Notes under the pieces: generated by a model
The model's input: the letters and a program-made list of their open reading frames with translations, nothing else
Told to the model about the DNA's origin: nothing
The model's database searches: none
Source: Streptomyces antibioticus
GTDB taxonomy: Bacteria; Actinomycetota; Actinomycetes; Streptomycetales; Streptomycetaceae
Assembly (NCBI RefSeq): GCF_001514065.1
Contig: NZ_KQ948424.1
Span: 903,568-967,567 of the forward strand
Length of the DNA: 64,000 nt
Direction of reading: 5' to 3'
Part shown: positions 56,235 to 64,000 of the stretch, piece after piece
Position numbering within the stretch: the stretch's first letter is position 1
How the letters are laid out: each line of letters starts with the position of its first letter
Translations under genes and position numbers: made by a program

Positions 56235-56268
56235 GTGCAACCCCGTCCGCCCCGTCGTGTCCGTACGG

Positions 56269-56529
56269 TCAGCAGGTCTTGCCCGCGTCGGCGCCCTTGA
56301 TGCAGTCGCCGACCTTGTTGGCACCGTCGCTCAGGGCGGCGTTGATGATCGCGGCGACGACGCCGACGATCGCCACGACGACCGCGGAGATGATGACCCA
56401 CTCGACCGCGGAGGCACCGCGGTCCAGTTCGCCGGAGCGGGCGCGCTCGACGCGCGCGCTCAGGAAGGTGACCAGGAAGTCCACCGCCGGGATCCCGGTG
56501 CTGAAGTTCCGTCCGTTCAGTCCGCTCAT
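56269..56529 (-). CDS. Flp-type major pilin
   Basis: 86 residues. DRGASAVEWVIISAVVVAIV is the Flp prepilin site: cut after Gly, Glu at +5, then a hydrophobic helix. It ends with two cysteines (DCIKGADAGKTC) that may form a loop. The leader of about 50 residues is long for the family. GAGAGG 10 bases before the ATG. Confidence 0.85.
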   Translation of the reverse strand: MSGLNGRNFSTGIPAVDFLVTFLSARVERARSGELDRGASAVEWVIISAVVVAIVGVVAAIINAALSDGANKVGDCIKGADAGKTC

Positions 56530-56616
56530 GATGTGTTGTCCTCTCGGTACAGCGGTTGGCAGCAGTTGTGGAGACGGCCCAGAGGGCTTCAAGGGTTTCA
56601 GGGGCTCCAGGGAGGT

Positions 56617-57540
56617 TCAGGAGACCTGGAAGACCCGCATGGCCGCCGGGAAGATCAGGAACACCAGGAAGCCGGCGCACAGCAGCAGCTGGGCCACGAG
56701 CATCGACTGCGACTTCTCGCCCGCGCTGCCCTCGATCTCGGCGAGTTCGCGGTGCCGCATGGTCTCGGCGCGGGAGGCCAGGGACTCGCGGACCTTCGCG
56801 CCGTCGTCCGCCACCAGGGCGAGCGAGGCCGACAGGTCCTTGAGCTCCTCCACGCCCAGCTCCTCACCGAGCGCGCCCAGCGCCTGCCACTGGCTGATGC
56901 CGGTGATGCGGGCGTCGGCGAGGGCGTTGCGGATGCGCTGGGTGGCCCAGCCGTCGGAGACCTCCGCGGCCGCCATCAGGGCCTCCGGGAGGCCGCGGCC
57001 GCCGGCGAGGCTCATCGACACCAGGTCCAGGTACGCCCCGATCACGCGCCGCAGGTCACGACGCTTCTCGGCGGCGTCCCGTCGTACCTCCAGGTCGGGC
57101 AGGAAGAAGAAGACCGCCGCGAAGGTGAGCGCCAGCCAGACCGGGATGATCGGGCTGCTGCCCAGGCTCAGCGTCCAGGCCACCGCGAACAGGAACGGAC
57201 CGAAGAACAGGCCCGCGACCCCGAGCAGCACCTTCGTGGCGAGGAACTTCTCCCAGCTGCGGTCCAGGACGGCGAGGTCCGCGCGCAGCGACCGCTGCTC
57301 CCAGCCCTGCTGCAGGTAGAACTCGGCGACGCGCATGCCGACATCGGCCCGCAGCGAGCCGAGCCGGCCCTGGTCGGCGGCGGTGCGGGCGGACTCGTAC
57401 GACGCCCCGCGCGCCCGCATCGCGTCGATCCGCGCCACCTGCGCGATCGCGCTCCGCTTCGACGGCATCAGGGCGCGGACGAGGACGTAGATGCCCAGGC
57501 CGATGACGGCGCCGACGGCCAGCGGCATGGTCAGGTTCAT
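56617..57540 (-). CDS. TadC-like pilus membrane platform protein
   Basis: 307 residues of the type II secretion F family: YLDLVSMSLAGGRGLPEALM, SLALVADDGAKVRESLASRA, and membrane helices at both ends. With TadB it forms the inner-membrane base that the ATPase turns. ATG overlaps the tadB stop by 4 bp. Confidence 0.88.
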   Translation of the reverse strand: MNLTMPLAVGAVIGLGIYVLVRALMPSKRSAIAQVARIDAMRARGASYESARTAADQGRLGSLRADVGMRVAEFYLQQGWEQRSLRADLAVLDRSWEKFLATKVLLGVAGLFFGPFLFAVAWTLSLGSSPIIPVWLALTFAAVFFFLPDLEVRRDAAEKRRDLRRVIGAYLDLVSMSLAGGRGLPEALMAAAEVSDGWATQRIRNALADARITGISQWQALGALGEELGVEELKDLSASLALVADDGAKVRESLASRAETMRHRELAEIEGSAGEKSQSMLVAQLLLCAGFLVFLIFPAAMRVFQVS

Positions 57541-58520
57541 CGACGTACCCCCTCTTCCTGCTGGAGCGTCTGGGGCGACTGGGACGACGGGTTGCGCGGC
57601 CGGACGAACTGGACCGACGACTCGTCCTTGATCAGGAACCGTTCGGGCGTCTCGATGGTCGACAGCTTGCGCAGCCACCAGAAGCCGAGCGCGAACAGGC
57701 CGCAGACGCAGGCGAGTACGAGCTGGCCGACGGCCGTGCCGTACGGCTCCACGAAGTCGCGGTTGAAGATGGACAGGCCCAGCACGAAGGCGATCGAGAC
57801 GGCGACGACGATCTGCACCGAGCGGCGCGTCGAGGACCGCTGCGCCATCACGCGCTGCCGCATGTCGACCTCTTCACGGGCCGACTTGGCGAGCGCGCCG
57901 AGGACCTGCCGCAGACCGGGGCCGCGCAGACGGGCGTTGAGGATGAGCGCCGCGACGATGATGTCGGCGGACGCGTCGTCGATCTCGTCGGCGAGGTGCT
58001 GGAGCGCGTCGGGCAGCGGGGTGCGGGAGCGCAGCCGGTCGACCAGGGCGTCCAGGTGCGGACGCAGCACGGGGGCGGACGCTCGTGCGGATGCCGGGAT
58101 CGCCTGCTCCAGGCCGACGGCGCCGGCGATGGTGTCGCGCAGGGACTCCGTCCAGGAGGCGAGCGCCTCCACCCGGCGCATGGCGGCCCGCTCCTCCGCG
58201 GCGCCGCCGAACAGCCGGTCCCAGAAGAAGACCAGGACACCTGCCGCGATACCGGCGACGGCCCAGCGGGTGAGCAGGAGGACGACGAGACCGACGATGG
58301 CGGCGAGCGAGCCCCGCTGTCCGGCGAACCGGATCAGCTCGCTCGCCCGCTCGGCGGCCTTCTGCTTCTCGTGCTCGGGCTTGGCCGGCAGGCCGCGTAC
58401 GGCGACCAGGAACAGCGCGAGCCCGCCGCCGACGGCGACACCGCAGGCCAGTGAGTAGAGGACAGTGGTGGAGAAGAGCCCGCCCATGGAGCCGAGAGAG
58501 CCCAAAGCTGCAAGATTCAT
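57537..58520 (-). CDS. TadB-like pilus membrane platform protein
   Basis: 327 residues, also a T2SF family protein: AVGLEQAIPASARASAPVLR, LQHLADEIDDASADIIVAAL, with helices at about 15-40, 75-110, 240-260 and 275-295. ATG at 58520 with GGGGGT close upstream, 2 bp after the tadA stop. The tail (VQFVRPRNPSSQSPQTL) is polar. Confidence 0.88.
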   Translation of the reverse strand: MNLAALGSLGSMGGLFSTTVLYSLACGVAVGGGLALFLVAVRGLPAKPEHEKQKAAERASELIRFAGQRGSLAAIVGLVVLLLTRWAVAGIAAGVLVFFWDRLFGGAAEERAAMRRVEALASWTESLRDTIAGAVGLEQAIPASARASAPVLRPHLDALVDRLRSRTPLPDALQHLADEIDDASADIIVAALILNARLRGPGLRQVLGALAKSAREEVDMRQRVMAQRSSTRRSVQIVVAVSIAFVLGLSIFNRDFVEPYGTAVGQLVLACVCGLFALGFWWLRKLSTIETPERFLIKDESSVQFVRPRNPSSQSPQTLQQEEGVRR

Positions 58521-58522
58521 GA

Positions 58523-59830
58523 TTACCCCCACGTCCCCGTGGGCCGGTAGCCCTGTGCGATCAGGTCTTCCACGCAGGCGATCGGCGCGTGCGGCACGAT
58601 CCGGCCGTCGGGTGTCTCGGCGAAGATCTCGCTGGACAGCACCCGGCCGTCGACGCCGTTCACCTCGCGGACCGAGGTGACCATGCGCTGGAGGCGGCCG
58701 CCCGTCTGGTAGTTGTTGCGCCGCTGGATGAAGACGACGAAGTTCACGGCGCCCGCGATGAGCATCTGGCTGGCCTCGATGGGCAGTCGCTCGGAGGCCT
58801 GGAGCGCGTACGTGGAAATACGGTTGAAGACCTCGTGCGAGCTGTTGGCGTGGATCGTGGACAGCGAGCCGTCGTTGCCCTGCGACATCGCGTTGAGCAT
58901 GGTCACGATCTCGTCGCCGAGCACCTCACCGACGATGACGCGGGAGGGGTTCATACGGAGCGAACGGCGGACCAGCTCGGCCATCGAAATCATGCCCTGG
59001 CCCTCGGAGTTGGGCAGGCGTTCCTCGAAGGCGACGACGTTGGGGTGCAGGTCGGGGAAGGTGTCGAGGCCGAGCTCCAGCGCACGTTCGACGGTGATGA
59101 GTCGCTCGTGCGGCGGGATCTCGTTGGCAAGGGCCCGCAGCAGCGTCGTCTTACCGGCGTTCGTGGCGCCCGCGATCATGATGTTCTTGCGGGCACGGAC
59201 GGCGCAGGCCAGGAAGTGCGCCACTTCCGGGCTCAGTGTGCCGTTCCCGACGAGGTCGGAGATGAAGACCTTGCCCATGCGGGCGCGGCGGATGGAGAGG
59301 GCCGGGCGCCGGGTGACGTCCATGACCGCCGACAGACGCGAGCCGTCCGGGAGGCGCAGGTCGAGCTGGGGGTTGGCGGAGTCGAAGGGGCGGGACGACA
59401 GACCCGAGTACGCGCCGAGCACCTGGATGAGCTCGATGAGTTCCTCGTCGGACTCGGCGACCGGATCGCCCTTGACCTCGCGGCCGTCCGAATAGCCGAC
59501 GAAGACCTGGTCGTACCCGTTGATGTCGATGTTCTCGACGTCCGGGTTGTCGAGGAGGGGCTGGAGCCGCCCGACGCCGAAGAGCGCGGCGTGCACGGCG
59601 GCGGCGTACTGCTCCTCGGTCTCCGCGTCGAGCGGGGTGCGCCCGGCGTTGATCTCGGTGCGCGCGTAGTCCTCGAGGATCTGGGCTATGACCGCGCGGG
59701 CGTAGTGCCGTTCGTCCTCGCCCGACATCGGTGTGACCCCGGCGACCTGGTCCTGACGCCGCTGCTCGGCGATCCGGTCGCCGGCGTCCTGCCGGAACCG
59801 CTTGACCAGTTGATGGTCGACAGCGGTCAT
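58523..59830 (-). CDS. tadA: TadA/CpaF pilus assembly ATPase
   Basis: 435 residues of the secretion ATPase VirB11/PilT family. Walker A GATNAGKTT, the Asp box and Walker B (VIVGEVLGDE), and the His box GSLSTIHANS are present. It powers Flp pilin polymerisation at the membrane base. Its start overlaps the cpaE/tadZ stop by 4 bp. Confidence 0.93.
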   Translation of the reverse strand: MTAVDHQLVKRFRQDAGDRIAEQRRQDQVAGVTPMSGEDERHYARAVIAQILEDYARTEINAGRTPLDAETEEQYAAAVHAALFGVGRLQPLLDNPDVENIDINGYDQVFVGYSDGREVKGDPVAESDEELIELIQVLGAYSGLSSRPFDSANPQLDLRLPDGSRLSAVMDVTRRPALSIRRARMGKVFISDLVGNGTLSPEVAHFLACAVRARKNIMIAGATNAGKTTLLRALANEIPPHERLITVERALELGLDTFPDLHPNVVAFEERLPNSEGQGMISMAELVRRSLRMNPSRVIVGEVLGDEIVTMLNAMSQGNDGSLSTIHANSSHEVFNRISTYALQASERLPIEASQMLIAGAVNFVVFIQRRNNYQTGGRLQRMVTSVREVNGVDGRVLSSEIFAETPDGRIVPHAPIACVEDLIAQGYRPTGTWG

Positions 59831-60696
59831 CGCCCGGCCTCCGCATGGCCGTTCATCTGGCCGAGCGGCTGACCGTGCTGTGCCTGGGTGGGTACGGACC
59901 AGGCGGCGCCGTACTGCTGGTACAGGTCGGCGGTGACCTTGCGGGCGGAGCGGATGAGCAGCGACTTGTCGAGGCGCCCGCGCTTGCGGCCGGCCAACTG
60001 GTCGGCGCCGGCGGGGTCGTCGGCGATGGTGCCGACGACGCGGGCGCCGGTCTGGGCGTGCACGAGCATGTCGTTGACCTGGCCCGCGATCTTCGCCGCG
60101 TTGTTGGTGTCCGCGACGAGGACGACACCGATCATCGGGTTGCCCATGGTCGCGACGCCACGCTGACCGCCGTGCAGCCTGTTGCCGAGGGCGGCGGCAC
60201 GGTCGCGGACGCGGGCGATGGCCTCGGGCTCGGTGCGGGAGATGAGCAGCACGAGGGAGGCGTGCGGGAAGAGGTCCACGACGGGGGTCTCACCGGCGAT
60301 GCGGCCGCAGTCGGCGATGACGTCGGCGGCGGCGTGCGGGGACTCGGCGAGGGAGGCGAAGGAGTGGCCGAGGGTGGGCCAGAGCCCGGCGAGACCGGCG
60401 GCCTGCTCGGCGTTGCCGAGACCGACGAGGACTTCGAGTCCGCCGCTCAACGGCTGGACGTGGTCCCAGATCTGGTCGGGGACCAGGCCGCGGCGCGCGG
60501 TGGCGGCGATGGACAGCATGCCGGTGTTCGGGTTGAGCGGGCCTCCGTGCGCGGCGGCACTGCGGTACACGAGGTCGCCGCCCGCCGGGTCGGTCTCGGC
60601 GAGCAGGACACGCCGCGGCCAGACCGCCGCGAGGGCGACGGCCGCGGTGGTGACGCCGGGGGAACCCTTGTCGGCGGCGAGAGCGATGAGCGCCAT
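59827..60696 (-). CDS. TadZ/CpaE-like ParA-type ATPase
   Basis: 289 residues. The deviant Walker A DKGSPGVTTAAV near the N-terminus, LLAETDPAGGDL, and GVVLVADTNNAA place it in the ParA/MinD group. In Tad systems TadZ/CpaE places the pilus machine in the cell. The Pro/Gln/Gly-rich tail is short. Overlaps tadA by 4 bp. Confidence 0.82.
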   Translation of the reverse strand: MALIALAADKGSPGVTTAAVALAAVWPRRVLLAETDPAGGDLVYRSAAAHGGPLNPNTGMLSIAATARRGLVPDQIWDHVQPLSGGLEVLVGLGNAEQAAGLAGLWPTLGHSFASLAESPHAAADVIADCGRIAGETPVVDLFPHASLVLLISRTEPEAIARVRDRAAALGNRLHGGQRGVATMGNPMIGVVLVADTNNAAKIAGQVNDMLVHAQTGARVVGTIADDPAGADQLAGRKRGRLDKSLLIRSARKVTADLYQQYGAAWSVPTQAQHGQPLGQMNGHAEAGR

Positions 60697-60711
60697 GGGT
60701 GGGGCCGCCTT

Positions 60712-61437
60712 CTAGTTGCTGCTGGTGTTGTTGGGGACGAGGACGAGGACGACTTGACCGTTGGCGGCGGCCTGGGCGAGGTCGGCGGCGACGTCGGAGT
60801 CGACGGCGAGGGTGTAGGCGGAGTTGGCGCTGCCGACGATCTCGTCGCTGTCGGCCTTCGGCACGTTGGTCACGGTCGCCCTGTCGACGAGCACCGAGTC
60901 GCTGTTGCCGGACGTGGAAGCGGAGCTGTTGCCGCGGGAGCCGCCGTCGGCGACGCGGTAGGCGGCGACGGTGTCGCCCACCTTGATGCCCGCCGGGAAC
61001 TGGCCCGCCTTGAGGGAGAGACCGACGAGGGTCTTGCCCTCGGAGGCGCCCGCCTTGTCGCCGAACATCTGGCCCATGACGACCGTGTCCTTGGGAATGG
61101 TCGTGACGGCCTTCAGCGTCTTCAGGGTGCCCAGCTGGGACCACTTGACGTAGTTGATGGCGGAGTCCTCGGCGACCATCACCGACGTCACGTCGCTGTC
61201 GGTGACCTTCCCGCCGACGGGAATCTCCTCGGTCACCTTGACGACCTCGATCCGGTCCCCGGCCTGCAACACCAGCATGGTCGCGCCGAGCGCCCCCACC
61301 AGAATCAGCAGCACCGCCAACGCGGCCAACGCCGGTTTGCGCTCGCGAGGCGGCGTGGGAAGGCGGTCACCGACCGACGGCTGAGCCGGAGCGGCGGAAC
61401 GACCCTGACCCGCCCCCGTACGCTCTTGGATCTTCAC
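60712..61437 (-). CDS. CpaB/RcpC-like SAF-domain pilus protein
   Basis: 241 residues: Pro/Arg-rich start, one membrane helix (LAALAVLLILVGALGATMLV), then a SAF domain (EIPVGGKVTDSDVTSVMVAE) and an RcpC-type end. It sits at the outside of the membrane and links the pilus to the cell wall. GTG start; first gene of the operon, downstream of the promoter at 61522-61550. Confidence 0.85.
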   Translation of the reverse strand: MKIQERTGAGQGRSAAPAQPSVGDRLPTPPRERKPALAALAVLLILVGALGATMLVLQAGDRIEVVKVTEEIPVGGKVTDSDVTSVMVAEDSAINYVKWSQLGTLKTLKAVTTIPKDTVVMGQMFGDKAGASEGKTLVGLSLKAGQFPAGIKVGDTVAAYRVADGGSRGNSSASTSGNSDSVLVDRATVTNVPKADSDEIVGSANSAYTLAVDSDVAADLAQAAANGQVVLVLVPNNTSSN

Positions 61438-61803
61438 GCAACCGCTCCCCGTACACCCAAGAAAAAGTCTGCCAAATAAGCTGGAAATTAGGACACTTCA
61501 CCCAGGTCCACTCGACTCATGCGAATAGCCATCGGTGGGGTGAGTGTCAAGCCATGGCACCGTATCAGCCGCACATAAGCCCCTCAAGGCGCGTTCGAGG
61601 TCACGCATCTCACCCCGCACCCTGTTATCCATCTGCAACTTCAGGCGCGCGCAGCCCAGTTATCCGGGTGCCCGAAAGGGCTTGCCACCTGTGCGCGAGC
61701 GAACCGTGGACTCCCGCCCCGTCCGGCCCGTGACGCGACGTTCGTCACCACCCGCCCATGAGGCCTGCACGATTCACTCACGAAGGCCGACAGGGGCCAT
61801 GCC
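61438..61803. other. 366-bp intergenic region between the pilus operon and a membrane-protein gene
   Basis: Apart from the pilus promoter I see no gene, strong hairpin or clear repeat. TTATCC occurs twice (61624 and 61660) but not as full DnaA boxes. The promoter of the plus-strand gene at 61804 is not evident. Confidence 0.4.
61522..61550 (-). promoter_or_regulatory. Candidate vegetative promoter of the pilus operon
   Basis: On the minus strand TTGACA (complement of 61545-61550), a 17-bp spacer and TATTCG (complement of 61522-61527). The -35 is a perfect match to the vegetative consensus, the -10 weaker. A start near 61515 gives a leader of about 78 bases. Confidence 0.5.
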
Positions 61804-62751
61804 ATGATCTTTGCTCGGTTTCACGGACACGGGGGCGTCGGACAAGTGGCAGACGTGAGCGCAGACCTTCTTCCGATCGGCGGGACGGCACTGGCGTCCG
61901 ACCCCCGGGTCCTGGCGGCGGCCCAGGCGATCGGCGCCCGCACCGGCGTCGACTACACGAACGATGCGGTGGTGTCGGCGCTGCTGATGGAGCGGCGCAA
62001 GGCGGCGAGCCGGGCCCAGCACAGGCCGCTGGCTTGGGTGGCCGGACTACTGCTGGTAGTAGGCGCGGTCTGGGCCGTCGTGGCGGTGGACGTCCCGTCG
62101 TTGGGCCCGAAGAAGGCACTGGCGGCAGTCCCTGTCTTCCTCCTCGCGATCGCCATGCTCGTACTGGTCCGGAAGGGGTGGAAGCGGGAGCTGATGCACC
62201 CCGCGCTGGCCGGCTACCGCGAGCTGCTGGGCGTGGCCGTGGCCCACGGCATGCCGCTGGCGCATGTGCCGCCGTGGCTGGAGGGGCGGTCGGAACTGCC
62301 GTCCGGGGCCGCTCACGAGCCGGGGAAAGGGGCGACGCCGATCCCGTCGTTCCGGAAGGTGGATCCGCCCACCGCACCCACCTCCGCCGCACGCGTCCCC
62401 ACCTCCGTCCCCGTCCCCCCGAAGCCCCCCGCCGTCGCCGAGTACGAGCGCATCGCCGACGCCGGCGGCTGGCACGACGAGGCGGGCTGTCTGCTGATCT
62501 TCGCGGGCGCCATCGGCGCAGGGTGGGCCTGGCAGGAGACCGAGCCGCTCGGTTACGGCGCCCTGGCCCTGGTCCCGCTGGCGATCATCGTCTGGCTGGT
62601 CGGCAGCAGGCAGGGCGACGAGAAGACCCGGCTGCGGGCGGAGGCGACGGAGTACGTCAGGGCGATCGCGGCGGCACAGGCGGCGGGGGCACAGGTGCCT
62701 GAACTGTCGCCGCAGCTCAGGAAGTTGCTGCACGGCACGTACGCCCCGTGA
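61804..62751 (+). CDS. Membrane protein of unknown function
   Basis: 315 residues with membrane helices at about 74-94 and 105-123 and again at 228-270, and a Pro-rich cytoplasmic or outer linker (about 180-215). No family recognised. The ATG at 61804 has only a weak site; a GTG at 61846 is a possible alternative. Confidence 0.65.
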   Translation: MIFARFHGHGGVGQVADVSADLLPIGGTALASDPRVLAAAQAIGARTGVDYTNDAVVSALLMERRKAASRAQHRPLAWVAGLLLVVGAVWAVVAVDVPSLGPKKALAAVPVFLLAIAMLVLVRKGWKRELMHPALAGYRELLGVAVAHGMPLAHVPPWLEGRSELPSGAAHEPGKGATPIPSFRKVDPPTAPTSAARVPTSVPVPPKPPAVAEYERIADAGGWHDEAGCLLIFAGAIGAGWAWQETEPLGYGALALVPLAIIVWLVGSRQGDEKTRLRAEATEYVRAIAAAQAAGAQVPELSPQLRKLLHGTYAP

Positions 62752-62843
62752 GCGCGGCAGGCCACCCCGAAGGTTTCGCACTAGCGAACCACCCCAGTAG
62801 AGTGCCGCGCGGGAAATCAGGCGAGGAGCAGGGGGACTCGGCG

Positions 62844-64000
62844 ATGCGGACGGCACCGAAGAAGGCGGACGGAACCACCCGTACGGAACTCCTCGCGGTC
62901 CTCGCGATCCTCGCCTTCCTCGTCACCCTCTTCGCGACCGCCACGCCAACGGCCCAGGCATCACCTTCTTCCCCCGACACCCAAGCCGCCTACCTCGCGG
63001 AGCAACTCCGCGCCAACCCGGTCTACGTCACCGACCAACTCCCCCGCGAGATCCCGAAGTCCACCACCCCCGCCTTCACCAAGCTCGCGAAGCGCACCGG
63101 CGTCCCGACCTACGTCCTCGTCCTCCCCATGGAGGCCACCGACGGCGAGGCCCTCCTCGGCACGGTCCACGACCGTCTCGGCAAGGACGGCCTCTACGTC
63201 CTCATCGACGACTCGTCGGTCACGGACGCCACCGCGTACGGCGTGAGCGCCCCGGCAGACGACGCGGTCACCACCGCCCAGTACGAACTCCCCTTCGACG
63301 CAGGCCCGTTGCGCAGCTTCGAGCGCTTCGTCGACGTCATCGCGGAGGGCGGCGAGAAGGCCGCCGCACGTGCGGAGGCGGCCCGCGAGAAGTACGACTC
63401 CGACGGCGAACCGGCCGACATGTACATCGGGCCGAGCGACCGCGACAACCAGTCGTTCCTCACGGGCATGGCGATCACGGGCGTACCGCTGGCGATGCTG
63501 CTCCTGATCCCGTACGTACGACGCTGGTGGCGCCGCAGGCCGGGAGCGCCGGTGTCCCTCAACAAGAGGGCGCAGCACCGACGTTGGCGCCGCTGGCTGC
63601 TTCCAGCCGCCGCCGTCGCCACCGCCGCCGCGATCGCCGCGGCCGCCCCCCAGGTCTTCGACCAGACGACGTCGAGCGCCTCCCCACGCCCCCGCGCGAT
63701 CGACCTGAACGCCCGTCTCGACCGGGTCGCCGAGGGCCTGTCCCAGGACCCGATCTACCAGGACCCGGAGAGCCCGCGCGCCCTCGACAAGACGCAACTG
63801 GGGCAACTCCACGCCCGCATCGCGAAGTTCAAGACCTCGGAGGGCGGCGGCCCGGTCTTCATGGCCCTCGTCCCGCAGCTGTACGAGGACGAGTCCGGCA
63901 ACGACGAGGAGTACTTCGCGTACGCCGTCCACGACAAGCTGGGCAAGGACGGCGTGTACATCGTCGCGGACCCGCTGGACGGCTACATCGACGTCTTCAA
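62844..64000 (+). CDS. Membrane protein with duplicated TPM-like domain, cut by the window end
   Basis: The frame is open from the ATG (with GGGGGA 7 bases upstream) to the end of the window, 385 codons. A signal-type helix is followed by a domain ending VHDRLGKDGLYVLIDD, a membrane helix (ITGVPLAMLLLIPYVRRW), a basic loop and a second helix (LLPAAAVATAAAIAAAAP), then a second domain ending VHDKLGKDGVYIVADP. The two domains look like copies of each other. No function known. Confidence 0.7.
   Translation, partial: MRTAPKKADGTTRTELLAVLAILAFLVTLFATATPTAQASPSSPDTQAAYLAEQLRANPVYVTDQLPREIPKSTTPAFTKLAKRTGVPTYVLVLPMEATDGEALLGTVHDRLGKDGLYVLIDDSSVTDATAYGVSAPADDAVTTAQYELPFDAGPLRSFERFVDVIAEGGEKAAARAEAAREKYDSDGEPADMYIGPSDRDNQSFLTGMAITGVPLAMLLLIPYVRRWWRRRPGAPVSLNKRAQHRRWRRWLLPAAAVATAAAIAAAAPQVFDQTTSSASPRPRAIDLNARLDRVAEGLSQDPIYQDPESPRALDKTQLGQLHARIAKFKTSEGGGPVFMALVPQLYEDESGNDEEYFAYAVHDKLGKDGVYIVADPLDGYIDVF

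Overview
The window is high-GC DNA with strong G/C bias at third codon positions, many GTG starts, GTGA/ATGA stop-start overlaps and Streptomyces-type gene families: an SsgA-like protein, a DUF5753/DUF397 regulator remnant, a 14-gene nuo operon, futalosine-route menaquinone genes and a Tad/Flp pilus cluster. It is almost certainly chromosomal DNA of a Streptomyces. All assignments come from reading the sequence and translations; no database search was run.

Layout. 1-6558 (+): tail of a GntR/UTRA regulator, then a compact operon of an AprB-like two-cluster ferredoxin, a substrate-binding lipoprotein with a NosL-like tail, an ABC permease and ATPase, and an AprA/fumarate-reductase-like flavoprotein fused to HEAT repeats. 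6578-9318: recQ (-) and a small secreted protein (+). 9379-25439 (-): complete nuoA-N (complex I), with a candidate Rex operator upstream of nuoA. 26195-37484: a secreted NlpC/P60 hydrolase, peptide deformylase, a geranylgeranyl-reductase-family protein (MenJ-like), a GNAT acetyltransferase, an orphan PASTA protein, menG, a three-gene surface-polysaccharide operon (membrane protein, NodB-NodC-like deacetylase/glycosyltransferase fusion, acyltransferase), a GH18-like lipoprotein, and mqnC with a small imidazolonepropionase-like companion. Complex I and menaquinone maturation genes therefore sit close together.

37575-44403: prepilin peptidase, a large membrane LysM-BTAD protein and three exported proteins. 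44404-45024: fused remnants of a DUF5753 regulator and a DUF397 gene. 45031-52324: a polymorphic-toxin neighbourhood centred on a 1511-residue Rhs protein with a WXG100-like head, membrane segments and an ADP-ribosyltransferase-like tip, with a probable immunity gene downstream and small accessory genes upstream, one a WXG100-like helical protein. 52339-54775: an SsgA-like protein and an ECF-type sigma factor carrying its own zinc-finger anti-sigma-like module, a membrane segment and a proline-rich tail.

54868-61437 (-): Tad/Flp pilus operon (cpaB, tadZ/cpaE, tadA, tadB, tadC, flp pilin and three TadE/G-like pseudopilins) behind a TTGACA-N17-TATTCG promoter-like sequence. 61804-64000: two membrane/secreted proteins, the last cut by the window end and containing an internal domain duplication.

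The most novel candidates are the AprBA-like/NosL/HEAT operon at the left edge, the sigma/anti-sigma fusion, the Rhs-ART toxin cluster, and the LysM-BTAD protein paired with the pilus peptidase.
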